A stretch of DNA of 64,000 nt. Origin: Aureimonas pseudogalii. GTDB taxonomy: Bacteria > Pseudomonadota > Alphaproteobacteria > Rhizobiales > Rhizobiaceae. A program made the position numbers and the translations under genes. The notes beneath the pieces are model-generated. The model did no database searches, had not been told where the DNA came from, and saw only the letters and a program-made list of their open reading frames with translations. The stretch is from the NCBI RefSeq assembly GCF_014196835.1, contig NZ_JACIEK010000004.1:186001-250000 (forward strand), read 5' to 3'. Positions 46,622 to 55,342 of the stretch are shown piece by piece; position 1 is the first letter of the stretch, and the number at the start of each line of letters is the position of its first letter.

Positions 46622-48562
46622 TCAGGACCGGCGTAAACGCGCCGCCCGGAGCGCAGAGGCCTTGTCGTAATCCCACAGCTCGTTATTCCGACCTTGTGCG
46701 ACCTCTACGTCGGACCGGAAGTAAATGAAGCATCCAAACGTCTCTGAGTTCAACGCCTCCTGAACTCCGGCTCCACGAAGCAGCAGCATCACTCTCTTCC
46801 AATGGAGTCCGCTGCGCTGGCTAAGTTCGCCGAGGGTCACGTATCTCGAGCGAAACGCCTCCGCGCTTTCAGACGACACCACCTGCACCACGCGTCGGGC
46901 ATCGGGATTGAACTGCTCAATTAAGGTGAGGTAGCCGTTCTCGATCAACGGCCCGATGGCTTCCCGGGCGAGGCCGGGCACGAACTCCAGCATTTTGAAC
47001 TTGCCGATGCCGGTTCCCGCGGGTTCCGAACGGACCCGGGCGGTAATCTCATCCGCGTCTACAAGCAGCCTGTGGAAAGACATCGGACCCGGCAGGCGAC
47101 CTTTCCAGGGTGGCTTGTCGCCAAGAACCAATTGAAGGATTCTTTCCTGCGAGGCAACTGCGCTGCGGCGCGCCTTCGCGAGGCTGACTTGACTCCCCGT
47201 GGCGCGAGGCACTTCGACCGCGCCTTCGAACATCCGCTCCATCATTCGGTTTACGGCTTCCGTCGTGAACTGATGCCTTCCTTTCCCGAGCTTGGTTTGC
47301 CCGGTCACGGTCTCAATCAATCCCGCTGCGGTCGCGGTCCTGAGGTATCCGATGGGGAACCCGGTCATAGCCGCGACGCCGCTGATCGAGATCGCACCCG
47401 TCAACGAGTAGATGGTCTCCGCGAATTCGTCGGGTGCGAGCGTCACTCGGTGGTCCGGCACCCCCGAGCGGATCCTGTCTGTCCAGTCTTCCTGCCGTTC
47501 GAGCAACTTGCGAACGGTCAGGGGATGGGCACCGGAAATCTTCGAAACGCTCCGAACCGTGTGGACGCGCTGCCGGTCGATGACGTGACCGAGCACGTTC
47601 GCTCCGACCTCGAGGGGAATCGCGCCGATGGCAAAATTCGCGACTAGGTCGCGCGGCTTCTCCCAGTCCGGCTCGTCAACGGTCCTAAGGAGTGTGTTGT
47701 ACAGGTAGCCAAAGGTGTCTCGGAGACCCCAGACGCCTTTCGTGTTTGCCTGTGCCGAGTTGAGGAGCGCGAGAAGCTCGACGATCGAGCCTTCGCCGGA
47801 ACTCGCCACCCTGAATCCCTCGTCCGCTGCGGCAGCCCACTGAAGTTCGGTGAAACCGCGCGTTTTCGTCTTGGGCGGGTGCATTGCCGAAATCCCGAGC
47901 GCCTCGCAGAACGTCATGCCGACGCGCAAGGGCATGCTGTCGAGCCAGTTGCCGGCGTTTCGCGTCCCGGACAGCCGAGAGATCGCCCAGTCCTGGAAAG
48001 GGGAAGGCGCCGCGTGCTCTTGCATTGCCTCGATGCCGGAAAGCTCGCGGTGAATTTCCGCCATCGTCCCGCAGAAGTCGGGGGCGTGATGGTGTTGCTG
48101 GACGGAACGCCCATCCGCCAGCAACTTACCATGCCGGCCGCACGAACGAAGGCTCAGCAGCAGCCACTCCGTGCGGAGCCACGGACGCCCAGCACGCGGT
48201 CCATCGAATGTCTCGATGTCTGCGAGGACACAACTTGGGCAATACCTGAAGAACGTACGCATAACCGACAGTCGGTACAGGGACTCTCCGGCAAGCTCCA
48301 CATAGCGTTTGTCCACCCCGCGCCGCGGCGAAAACGCGACGAGGTCTTCTGCCGCAGCGCCGGCGAGTTCCGCGAGTTCTCGGACCGTCGCGTCGTCGCT
48401 TCTGCGGATGCCATCGCCGGGCAGCCCCATTTCCCGAAGGAAGCCGGACATGGGCCGGCCGTTCACGGCCGCCAAGCGGGAAGCGTACGACAACGCCCCC
48501 TGCATCGGTTGCAACGGGTGTTTCCATGACAGACGAGCGGGTGCGTGGAGTTCCCCGATCAC
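46622..48562 (-). CDS. tniQ: TniQ/TnsD-like target-selection protein
   Basis: This protein of 646 residues carries the TniQ domain (PF06527) at the N-terminus, with a zinc finger of Cys108, Cys111, Cys141 and His144 (YCPSC ... CGRHGK). Its length is greater than stand-alone TniQ and close to TnsD, and the long C-terminal part with several helix-turn-helix-like stretches suggests sequence-specific binding to an attachment site. It would recruit TnsC to the target. The start is a GTG overlapping the tnsC stop (GTGA). It is the last gene of the tns operon. Confidence 0.87.
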   Translation of the reverse strand: MIGELHAPARLSWKHPLQPMQGALSYASRLAAVNGRPMSGFLREMGLPGDGIRRSDDATVRELAELAGAAAEDLVAFSPRRGVDKRYVELAGESLYRLSVMRTFFRYCPSCVLADIETFDGPRAGRPWLRTEWLLLSLRSCGRHGKLLADGRSVQQHHHAPDFCGTMAEIHRELSGIEAMQEHAAPSPFQDWAISRLSGTRNAGNWLDSMPLRVGMTFCEALGISAMHPPKTKTRGFTELQWAAAADEGFRVASSGEGSIVELLALLNSAQANTKGVWGLRDTFGYLYNTLLRTVDEPDWEKPRDLVANFAIGAIPLEVGANVLGHVIDRQRVHTVRSVSKISGAHPLTVRKLLERQEDWTDRIRSGVPDHRVTLAPDEFAETIYSLTGAISISGVAAMTGFPIGYLRTATAAGLIETVTGQTKLGKGRHQFTTEAVNRMMERMFEGAVEVPRATGSQVSLAKARRSAVASQERILQLVLGDKPPWKGRLPGPMSFHRLLVDADEITARVRSEPAGTGIGKFKMLEFVPGLAREAIGPLIENGYLTLIEQFNPDARRVVQVVSSESAEAFRSRYVTLGELSQRSGLHWKRVMLLLRGAGVQEALNSETFGCFIYFRSDVEVAQGRNNELWDYDKASALRAARLRRS

Positions 48563-49635
48563 TTCACCGTCTCGATCATGAAGAGGCCCTGGGGGAGGTT
48601 ACGCCAGTCCGCACGGAGGAAGGGGTTCATGTCGTCCTGTCCCCGAGCCTGGGAATGGAGCAGGTACGCCTCGACGAAGTGGTTCCGTTCGAGGGCGACG
48701 GCACCTTTCGTAAGAGCGACATGGATGGCGGAGAGAACGACCTGTGCGATGCGGCCGTAGCGGTACCTTGCCGCGTGGGCGACCCTGTCCGGAACGTCCG
48801 ACGCGGAGACTTCCGTGGCGTTGATCGACACGGAGCCCGCCAACTCGGAGATGATCTTGATGACGAGGTGACGCTCGTCGGGCATGTCGACGTCCTCCAG
48901 CGTGAAAAACCAGTTTCGCCGTTCGATTTGTTCGTCCTTGATCGCCAACTCATTCGTCTCGGGCATGCCGGACAGGATGAAGCTGACGGGCCAGTCCGGG
49001 TTGTTCATCACCCCCTTGAACGCCTTCGCCACGTTCTTTCGCTCCTGGTTGGCCTCGGTGTTGGTCAGGAGATGCTGCGGCTCGTCGATGTGGATGATCA
49101 TCACGTTGCGGTGGTGAAGCTGCTGCGGGAGGATGTCCCACGTGTTGTGCTTCTCGAGGCCCTGCTTCACGGGGTATCCGGCCGCCCTCAGGATGTTCCA
49201 GCCAAGGGTCTTGAGGATGACCGGCCCCTGTAGCTTGATTGAGATCAGCGGTTGCACTGTGCCGTACGACATCTTTCGCTTCTGAAGCTTCGGATACTTG
49301 GCGATCAGGTTTTTCACGATCTCGGTTTTTCCCGCGCCGCTCTCGCCGGTCACGAAGAAGCACCGCCCTTCGTCGCGCTTTCCGTTGCGCCGCGCCGAAA
49401 TCATCTGGAGGAACATGTCGAACTCCTTCTTCAGGAGCGTCTCCCTGCCGCACGGGACGTAGACGTCCTTCACCCGCTCCAGCGCCGCGACGATCCGCGG
49501 CGAATCTCCCGGGAGACCACTGACGAAGTCGGCGAGGAAGTCGTGGTCGTGGTCAGCCTCGGCCGACCGTTCCTCCGGCTCCGGCATCGGGTCGGTCGAC
49601 GCGGCGGACTCCTGCGAGGGGCGGCGCGACTTCAT
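48559..49635 (-). CDS. tniB: TnsC/TniB-like AAA+ transposition regulator
   Basis: This 358-residue AAA+ ATPase (TniB, PF05621) links target selection to the transposase. Walker A is GESGAGKT at residues 97-104 and Walker B is IIHIDE near 180-184, followed by the sensor region FILSGMPETNE. In Tn7 and Mu-type elements it forms filaments on target DNA. Its ATG overlaps the tnsB stop (ATGA) and its stop overlaps the tniQ start, so the three are produced together. Confidence 0.9.
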   Translation of the reverse strand: MKSRRPSQESAASTDPMPEPEERSAEADHDHDFLADFVSGLPGDSPRIVAALERVKDVYVPCGRETLLKKEFDMFLQMISARRNGKRDEGRCFFVTGESGAGKTEIVKNLIAKYPKLQKRKMSYGTVQPLISIKLQGPVILKTLGWNILRAAGYPVKQGLEKHNTWDILPQQLHHRNVMIIHIDEPQHLLTNTEANQERKNVAKAFKGVMNNPDWPVSFILSGMPETNELAIKDEQIERRNWFFTLEDVDMPDERHLVIKIISELAGSVSINATEVSASDVPDRVAHAARYRYGRIAQVVLSAIHVALTKGAVALERNHFVEAYLLHSQARGQDDMNPFLRADWRNLPQGLFMIETVK

Positions 49636-51821
49636 TCGTCTTCTCCGTAGGTGTTGATCGATCCGCCGTACGACCGCGACCGCGGCTTCTTCCGGGTGCC
49701 CTTGTCTGGTGCCTTGGTCTCGGACGCGACGATCTCGCCGTAGCTCTCGGATTCGACCGTAGTGGGCGTCGCTGAGTGCTTCACCTTCCCGGTGGCCGCC
49801 AAGGACTTTCGGTCCTTGAGGTTCAGCATTGCGTCGAGCTGCCCCTGAGTGAACCCGTAGACGGGGATGTTGGCCCGACGCATCGCCTCGAGCCCCTTCT
49901 CGAAAAGCTCCGCTTCGCCCTTGAGCCGGATCTCGCGACCTTCCTTGCGCTCGGCTTCCACGAACTCCCGCACGTCCTCCCTGGCGGCGAGGATGTCGCC
50001 GAGCGTCTGGTCCTTGGCGACGTCGTCCACCGTGCGCAGGACCATGAAATCGCCGTCGGGCATGCGCGGGTCGCCGATCGCGCGCTTGGGAAGCTTCAGG
50101 AGGATGGAGGTCATGTCGAACGGGTCGACGACGATCTCCACCTTCGCGTTGCCGACGATCTTCAGGAGTTCGCCGTAGGCGTTTTTATCGCTAACGAGAT
50201 AACGGAGGTCGAAGAGGCGGATGCCCTCGCGCGACATCGTCCTGTTCACGCGATAGCCGAACGCCACCTTGAGTTCCATGTCGGAGTGGGGCGGCTCGAG
50301 ACCATCGGCCGCCAATCGCCGCCAGGTCGCATACGGGCTGGAACCCTCGAGGCCCCGGTGCTCGGCGTGATGGTAGACGTCGACGACATAGCGGATGAGA
50401 AGCGCGTAGAGTTCCTCTACCGTGAGCGACGCCGCCTTCTCGGCCTGGTAGTCGCCGCGCTCGACGACGTTTGCGAAGGCCTGACCGGAGAAGTTGCGGC
50501 AGAAGACCTTGAACCTCCTGAAGAACGACTCGACCGTTCCGCGCATCCGGGGATCCTGGTCGGGCACCGTATGGCCGGCACGGCTCCGCCGCACGGCCAT
50601 CTGAAATTCTTCCCTGAATGCCGGTCCCCCGTCCGTGGCGAAGTACTCGCCACGACCGAACATCGGCCAGTCGCTCAGGCACCCGAGGTACTTCGCAAGC
50701 GGTGTCTGGTCGACGCAGGTGCTGCGAAGCACCGTCTTGGATGTCGCTCCCGAGGGTGAGCCCGTCGTGACGTTGAGGCCTACGACAGCGCGGGTGGCGA
50801 CGTCGATCGCGACGGTCAACGTGCAGCGGACGCGGGGAACGGCCTTCCGTTTCGCCGGATCCATAGCGCGCCAAGCCTTCGACTTGACCACGAGGGCGTG
50901 AAGGTCGAACTCCCAGTCGTCCATCTCGATGCGCTCGAGCGGCCTCGTGACGGGAAGGCCGACGCCTGAGAGGGCGAAGGCCCTGAGCGCCCGGTCGAGC
51001 CCGTCCCGGCCGGCCATGACGAGGAAGGGGTCCAGCTCTCCGATGCGTCGGCGGAGCGCCTTGTCGCTGACCTTCAAGGGGTTGTCGCGACGGTCCCGGT
51101 TGACCGCCTCGAGTTCGCGCTCGATGAACTTCTGGAGATCCTTGATCTTGAGCTTGAGCGGGGTGCGATAGTAGTCCAGCGCCTTCTTGACGGCGTCGGA
51201 CACCAGGGGGTGGAGCTGGTCCCTGTTGCCGCAGTTTTTGTATTTAGGGTTGAAAGCGTCGTCCCGTTCGTGCTCGGCGTGCCAGATCGCGAGCCACTTG
51301 TAGAGCGTAGACCAGCTCGGGTAGTCGAAGTCCTTCCGATCCCGGTCCTTGTAGATCCGCCCGGGGCGGCGGCGTTCGCCGAAGGTGTCGAGGAACCAGC
51401 GGTCCATCGAGTCACGCTCCTCGGCGATGAACTGCGTCAGTCCCTCCTCGGTGAGCTTGACCTGCTCCCTCGTGAGGTCCACGCGGCGCAACATGAACCT
51501 CCTGACCCACTGGAGCTTCCACTCGACCGTCTGAAGGGCGGCCTTGCCGAGTCCCTTGACGTTCGAGTTGTCGTGCCGAAGGCGCATCATGGCGAGGGAA
51601 CTCGACCAGTACTCCCTGTCGACCCTCATCCGGACGTTGGGCCCGGCCATGAGGCCGGTGATCTCCGTGTCGGAGACGTCGACGTAGTGGTCCTCGATGG
51701 TGTAGCCGACGACGAGTTGCAGCACGTGGCGTCCCGCGTGCCTCTTCACGGCCCGGTAGTGCGCCCCGTCGATGACCAGCCGGTCGTGCCTTCCGAACTT
51801 GAACGCCCTCGAGGATCTCAT
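49632..51821 (-). CDS. tniA: TnsB/TniA-like DDE transposase
   Basis: This is the strand-transfer transposase of 729 residues. It has N-terminal DNA-binding HTH domains, an RNase H-like catalytic core with the triad Asp301 or 302 (EMDDWEF), Asp397 (FATDGGPAF) and Glu431 (RGTVESFF), then the Mu-type beta-barrel and a basic C-terminal tail that should contact TnsC. All three catalytic residues are intact. The repeats at 44,609-44,722 are likely its binding sites. It follows tnsA by 93 bp. Confidence 0.92.
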   Translation of the reverse strand: MRSSRAFKFGRHDRLVIDGAHYRAVKRHAGRHVLQLVVGYTIEDHYVDVSDTEITGLMAGPNVRMRVDREYWSSSLAMMRLRHDNSNVKGLGKAALQTVEWKLQWVRRFMLRRVDLTREQVKLTEEGLTQFIAEERDSMDRWFLDTFGERRRPGRIYKDRDRKDFDYPSWSTLYKWLAIWHAEHERDDAFNPKYKNCGNRDQLHPLVSDAVKKALDYYRTPLKLKIKDLQKFIERELEAVNRDRRDNPLKVSDKALRRRIGELDPFLVMAGRDGLDRALRAFALSGVGLPVTRPLERIEMDDWEFDLHALVVKSKAWRAMDPAKRKAVPRVRCTLTVAIDVATRAVVGLNVTTGSPSGATSKTVLRSTCVDQTPLAKYLGCLSDWPMFGRGEYFATDGGPAFREEFQMAVRRSRAGHTVPDQDPRMRGTVESFFRRFKVFCRNFSGQAFANVVERGDYQAEKAASLTVEELYALLIRYVVDVYHHAEHRGLEGSSPYATWRRLAADGLEPPHSDMELKVAFGYRVNRTMSREGIRLFDLRYLVSDKNAYGELLKIVGNAKVEIVVDPFDMTSILLKLPKRAIGDPRMPDGDFMVLRTVDDVAKDQTLGDILAAREDVREFVEAERKEGREIRLKGEAELFEKGLEAMRRANIPVYGFTQGQLDAMLNLKDRKSLAATGKVKHSATPTTVESESYGEIVASETKAPDKGTRKKPRSRSYGGSINTYGEDE

Positions 51822-51914
51822 GCCCGTGTTTCCCTGCCCCCTGTCGAATCCTTTGTTCTCCCCCGGGGTGACGCACTTACCGGGATGAAACCCTGAGATG
51901 TCGTGAACGGCTGA

Positions 51915-52748
51915 TCACCCGTCCGTGTGGATGGTTACGAGGGTCTCCGGGTCGATCCTGACGCCCGGCTCGAGACGGACGGTGCCGCTCTGGATGAGGA
52001 CGATCGCGGCCCGGTAGCCGCGACGGCCGAGACCCGCCCGCTCCGAGAGGTCGCGCATAGAGATGACGGTGCCGTGGGGAGGCAGGTCCGCCCGGAGCGC
52101 CGCGATGCCGACAGCGTCGTCGCCGCAGGCGACGTAGTTGATCTCCCGGGCGTTCTCGAGGGTGACCTCGTCGAAGTGGTTCTCGTGCAGGAGGCGCCAG
52201 TCGTCGGCGACGCGGGTCTGGCGCCCCTCGAAAATCCCCTCCAGCCTGCCGCGCGTGTCCTTGCGCAGCGCGTCCGCCGCATACTTGGTCTCGCACGCGG
52301 ACGTGATGCCCGACGTCCAGTCGACCACGACGTCGAAGGTGTAGTGGCGCCCGCCGCCGTTCGCGTCGACGTAGCGGATCTTCTGTTGCTCGCGCACGGC
52401 CTTCACGAAAGGACTAGAGATCAAACACTGGAGCTGTTCGCGCTCGTTGCGGCTTTCGAAGCGGACCTCGACCCTGCGGAACGGGTCTGGAACGAAACCG
52501 ACCTGCGATCCGCGCGACGCCGACATCAGCTTGCGCGAAGCCACGCTTTCCTCGTAGTCCGTCGCCCGCGGGATCTCGTCGCCCGGGAGGGTCAGGTGCT
52601 CGCTATTGTCCAGCTCCGCGGAACGGTCGCGCCGGCGCCGCCCCGGTTGGACGCGGGGGCGGAAAAGCCGAAACGGCGCTTGGCGAGGCTGGCGCGCAGC
52701 AGGGATTGACGGGTCGACATCGTCGAGGCTCCTCGTGACCGACCCCAT
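51915..52748 (-). CDS. tnsA: TnsA-like endonuclease (catalytic residues intact)
   Basis: This protein of about 277 residues has the layout of TnsA: an N-terminal restriction-type nuclease domain and a C-terminal winged helix. The PD-(D/E)xK residues are present as Glu98 (RFESRNERE), Asp139 (HYTFDVVVDW) and Glu153-x-Lys155 (ACETKYA). TnsA cuts the 5' ends so that the element moves by cut-and-paste. The winged-helix part is around SMRDLSERAGLGRRGYRAA. The start is uncertain: ATG 52748 and 52790 lack a ribosome binding site, while a strong AGGAG precedes an out-of-frame ATG at 52720. Confidence 0.78.
   Translation of the reverse strand: MGSVTRSLDDVDPSIPAARQPRQAPFRLFRPRVQPGRRRRDRSAELDNSEHLTLPGDEIPRATDYEESVASRKLMSASRGSQVGFVPDPFRRVEVRFESRNEREQLQCLISSPFVKAVREQQKIRYVDANGGGRHYTFDVVVDWTSGITSACETKYAADALRKDTRGRLEGIFEGRQTRVADDWRLLHENHFDEVTLENAREINYVACGDDAVGIAALRADLPPHGTVISMRDLSERAGLGRRGYRAAIVLIQSGTVRLEPGVRIDPETLVTIHTDG
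52592..52720 (-). CDS. Possible 42-residue leader ORF overlapping the tnsA start
   Basis: An ATG at 52720 lies eight bases after AGGAG, the best ribosome binding site in this spacer. It opens a 42-codon frame, Arg/Ser-rich, that runs in another frame than tnsA and ends inside it. It could be a leader for coupled translation, or the true tnsA N-terminus interrupted by a frameshift. Low confidence as a separate gene. Confidence 0.3.
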   Translation of the reverse strand: MSTRQSLLRASLAKRRFGFSAPASNRGGAGATVPRSWTIAST

Positions 52749-52827
52749 GAGCGGGATCGGGCGGCACCGACAGGGATCCCGAGGACCCATGCCGCGTCGT
52801 GACGGGCGGACGGATGTCCGCGGTACG

Positions 52828-53062
52828 TCAGTCGGCTATGGCGAGGAGATTGGGGTGAGCGATCGCACCACGGGCGGAGTCGAGGGTGTCGTACATCATG
52901 ACGTCGCCTTCCGTGGTTGGGACGCCGCTCGGGTCGTCCTTGGGTCTGCGTCTGACCGGGAGTGTTCCCCGTCGCTCTTCTTGGCGGGTGGCTGGCGCTT
53001 GGCGGGACCATGTCGATCCCGCGGGCGTTCAGATCCAGTGCCAAGTCCGCCACCTTGCTCAA
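52828..53062 (-). pseudogene. Possible frameshifted small gene between the PIN toxin and tnsA
   Basis: A natural-looking N-terminus (starting MSKVADLALDLN at 53062) and a natural-looking C-terminus (MMYDTLDSARGAIAHPNLL, ending at the TGA 52828) lie in two different frames about 110 bp apart. Joined by a frameshift they would give a roughly 75-residue protein. It may be a decayed gene or a sequence error; neither half is recognised. Confidence 0.25.
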
Positions 53063-53088
53063 CTCCGCCCTTAAGGCGGGTTGCGGAG
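53063..53088 (-). terminator. Hairpin downstream of the PIN toxin gene
   Basis: CTCCGC and GCGGAG enclose an inner CCGCC/GGCGG stem, about 21 bases past the PIN-gene stop. It may separate the PIN operon from tnsA; no T-run was seen. Confidence 0.4.
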
Positions 53089-53109
53089 ATCGTTAAGATT
53101 GTCGCCATC

Positions 53110-53751
53110 CTACGATTTAGCCGGTTCCGAACAGGCGGGGGCTCGCTCGATCCAGCTCTGCCGTCCCGCCGTTATCCGGTGAGTTCGGTGCGTTGTCGCG
53201 AAGAGTTCGGAAGAGCGCCGCAGACTTTTCGGGACGGCTGCGGAGCCGGACGGCGGCTGAACCGTCCATTCGCCGGTCGCCGGGTGCAGCACGCCCGGCA
53301 GCGTGAAATGGCCCGCGATCAACAGGAAGTCCTTGGAGTTCATCGTCACGATCACGGCGCCGACGGACATCGCAGTGGCGGCGATCGTGAGGTCCTCGCC
53401 GAAGCGGGGCTTGCGGGCGTCCGGCTTTGCGGCGAAGAAGCCGCGCAGTTCCGGGGTGGCAAACATTCTCGCGCGTTGCCTTGCGGCCTCGACGGTCGGC
53501 AGCAGCACCCGGAACCGGCGGTTTCGGAGGACGCCCAGCAGGTTGCGCTCGAACGTGTCCGCGTGAGGAGAGCCGCCGCGCCTGGCAAGCTCTACCCCGA
53601 ACTGCAATTCAAAGACGGTGCTCCAGGAGACGGCGAGCGTCCCGGGCTCGGCGCGCGCGAACCATTCGGCGACCTGTGGATCTGGGTTCGGCCTCGACAA
53701 CGTCGACACGACGTCGGTGTCGAGCAGATGAAGGCTGGTCAGCCTGGACAT
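53110..53751 (-). CDS. PIN-domain ribonuclease (VapC/FitB-like)
   Basis: This 213-residue protein has a PIN domain (PF01850) with acidic residues Asp11 (LLDTDVVS), Glu48 (FELQFGVEL), Asp120 (GEDLTIAATA) and Asp141 in VTMNSKDF. It would act as a toxin RNase, normally held by a small antitoxin. No FitA/VapB-like antitoxin gene precedes it; instead the adjacent upstream gene, three bases away, is a TnsA-like protein. The C-terminal 55 residues beyond the PIN fold are Arg/Ser-rich and not typical. It may serve as an addiction module of the transposon or have a role of its own in it. Confidence 0.82.
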   Translation of the reverse strand: MSRLTSLHLLDTDVVSTLSRPNPDPQVAEWFARAEPGTLAVSWSTVFELQFGVELARRGGSPHADTFERNLLGVLRNRRFRVLLPTVEAARQRARMFATPELRGFFAAKPDARKPRFGEDLTIAATAMSVGAVIVTMNSKDFLLIAGHFTLPGVLHPATGEWTVQPPSGSAAVPKSLRRSSELFATTHRTHRITAGRQSWIERAPACSEPAKS

Positions 53752-53754
53752 GGG

Positions 53755-54519
53755 TCAGCTCTTTCCGCTCGTGGACGGCGCGAGGTGGTGCGCCGACGAC
53801 GCGGAGGGCAGGGTACCGCCTGCCTGATTGGCTGCGGCGTTCCTGGGTTTCCAGACGAGCATGCGCGTGACCGGGTCGACCTCCATGTCGCAGAGCAGGG
53901 CCATCGGGATCCCGGTCAACGAGCTGCGCGCGACCCAGCCCTGCCGTACGGCGCGGACGTCGGCCAAGCCGAGCCGAGCCGCAAGGTCCCCGACCAAGCT
54001 GGACGAGGGCGGCCCCGCCGACGGATGCGTCCGCAGCGACTCCGCGTATGCCGCCCGTTCCTCGGAGCTGGCCGGCCGCAGCACCTGGACGACGCCGAGG
54101 TTCTTCCGGAGCTCCTCCTCGGTCCAGATCTCGTAGGTCGCGCCTCGCGCCAGGCACTCGGCCTCGATGCGGCCCCGGACTCCGGCAAGCGTGGGGTCCG
54201 CCCGCAGCTTGGCCGCCGACGTGGCGTCGACGAACGTCTTGTGGCCGCAGGCCCAGACGACCGCGACGGCCGGCACATGCACGTGGGGCTTGCCGGTGAG
54301 CCCGTCGATCCATTCGAACGTCTCCGGCCTGCGGGTGACGGACCGGACGTCGTTCGCGCGGAGCATCACGTTCGCCAACTCTTCGGAGTGCCGGCGCCGA
54401 AGTGCCGGCAGGGGCGTCTTCGCCGATACCTTCGTCCGGTCCTTGGCGACCCGGGCCGTCCGTCGCTCGCGGCGGGATCGGCCTTCGGCGGGGGATGGCT
54501 TGTCCGTGTTCATGCGCAT
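53755..54519 (-). CDS. TnsA-like protein with lost catalytic residues
   Basis: This 254-residue protein matches the layout of TnsA: a basic N-terminus, then RRPETFEWIDGLTGKPHVHV and a strand-turn-strand ACGHKTFVDATSAAKL, a helix and ATYEIWTEEELRKNL, and a winged-helix-like C-terminus. At the place of the catalytic Asp (PDF-type motif) it reads VPAVAV (Ala84) and at the place of ExK it reads VDAT, so it should not cut DNA. It may bind TnsA, TnsB or TnsC or a target, acting as a structural or targeting subunit. It precedes the PIN gene by three bases. ATG 54519 follows AAAGGA. The TnsA likeness is from pattern reading and needs a profile search. Confidence 0.6.
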   Translation of the reverse strand: MRMNTDKPSPAEGRSRRERRTARVAKDRTKVSAKTPLPALRRRHSEELANVMLRANDVRSVTRRPETFEWIDGLTGKPHVHVPAVAVVWACGHKTFVDATSAAKLRADPTLAGVRGRIEAECLARGATYEIWTEEELRKNLGVVQVLRPASSEERAAYAESLRTHPSAGPPSSSLVGDLAARLGLADVRAVRQGWVARSSLTGIPMALLCDMEVDPVTRMLVWKPRNAAANQAGGTLPSASSAHHLAPSTSGKS

Positions 54520-54977
54520 CGTGAGTCCTTTCCCGTTTCGGGCGAGCGAAGGCGGCCGCGGGCTTCGGGCGGCTACGCTTCGTGGGTGGTGGAGGAGGGG
54601 TCGCAGAGATTTCCGCCGCGGCCGGGTGGCCGCCGTGCATCGGGGAATGCGCCGCCGGCAAGGCAACGGTGCTCCACGCTCATCGGAGAGCTGCATTCGT
54701 CGAAGCAGTCCCGGATTCGTTGATGCGGGTTGTCGCCTAGAGACGCCCGATCAGGCTATATGAGGGACTTGAAAGTTCGGCGCCCGACAGGACTCACGGG
54801 CATACCGCGGCCGTTGCCGAGGCTGAGCGCCGACCGACCGACGGGACGGAGCGGGAGGAGGGGGAGCGTCGGAATGCGAGTTGCGGACATGCGGAAAGAC
54901 CTACGCTGAACACAGGGGCCACCCTTCGCCGGACCGAAAAGCCCGAGCGTCAACTTGTCGAAAAGCTGCGAACTCCA

Positions 54978-55013
54978 TTGACTAAAGTCAACATTTTGTA
55001 AGGTTTGAGTCAA
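54978..55013. promoter_or_regulatory. Two palindromes upstream of the XRE gene
   Basis: TTGACTAAAGTCAA (54,978-54,991) and TTGAGTCAA (55,005-55,013) share TTGA/TCAA arms, about 25 bp centre to centre, directly before the XRE gene at 55016. A further GTCAAC lies near 54,950. They look like operators for autoregulation. They also resemble Tn7 end repeats a little, so a cryptic transposon end is a second possibility. Confidence 0.45.
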
Positions 55014-55015
55014 CA

Positions 55016-55342
55016 GTGATTCGATCGAGCACCCAAAAGGAAATCTCGCCTGCGCCAAGTCTGTCGCTTCTGGCGCCCCATCTGGCGATCGACGGCGCGG
55101 CATGCCGTGCGGCTCGGGCAATGCTCGGCATCTCCCAGACCCGTCTATGCGAACTCCTGGGCTTCAGCCGGAACCTGGTGAACGAGTTCGAGAGTGGTTC
55201 GCATATCCCCCGCGCGGGCAACGTCGCGCGCATCCGGGAGGTTCTTGAGGCCGAGGGGGTCGTTTTCGTCGATCTCGGGAACGGCTCGTCGGCGGTGGGG
55301 GTTCTGCGGGACGTGCGAAGCGGCGGCGGGAAGCCGGCTTGA
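55016..55342 (+). CDS. XRE-family helix-turn-helix regulator
   Basis: This 108-residue protein has a HTH_XRE/Cro-like domain at about residues 25-85, seen in the pattern RAARAMLGISQTRLCELLG and NEFESGSHIPRAGNVARI, typical of small transcription regulators on islands. It probably controls its own promoter and the divergent operon through the palindromes before it. The start is the GTG at 55016; a later start is possible. Confidence 0.78.
   Translation: MIRSSTQKEISPAPSLSLLAPHLAIDGAACRAARAMLGISQTRLCELLGFSRNLVNEFESGSHIPRAGNVARIREVLEAEGVVFVDLGNGSSAVGVLRDVRSGGGKPA

Noticed and set aside
54940-55015. Right end of the transposon just before the XRE gene
   Set aside because: Some likeness to inverted TnsB sites (for example TCAACATTTTGTA), but the terminal ACA is not at the correct spacing, the next five bases do not match GGTGG, and the palindromes are better explained as operators.
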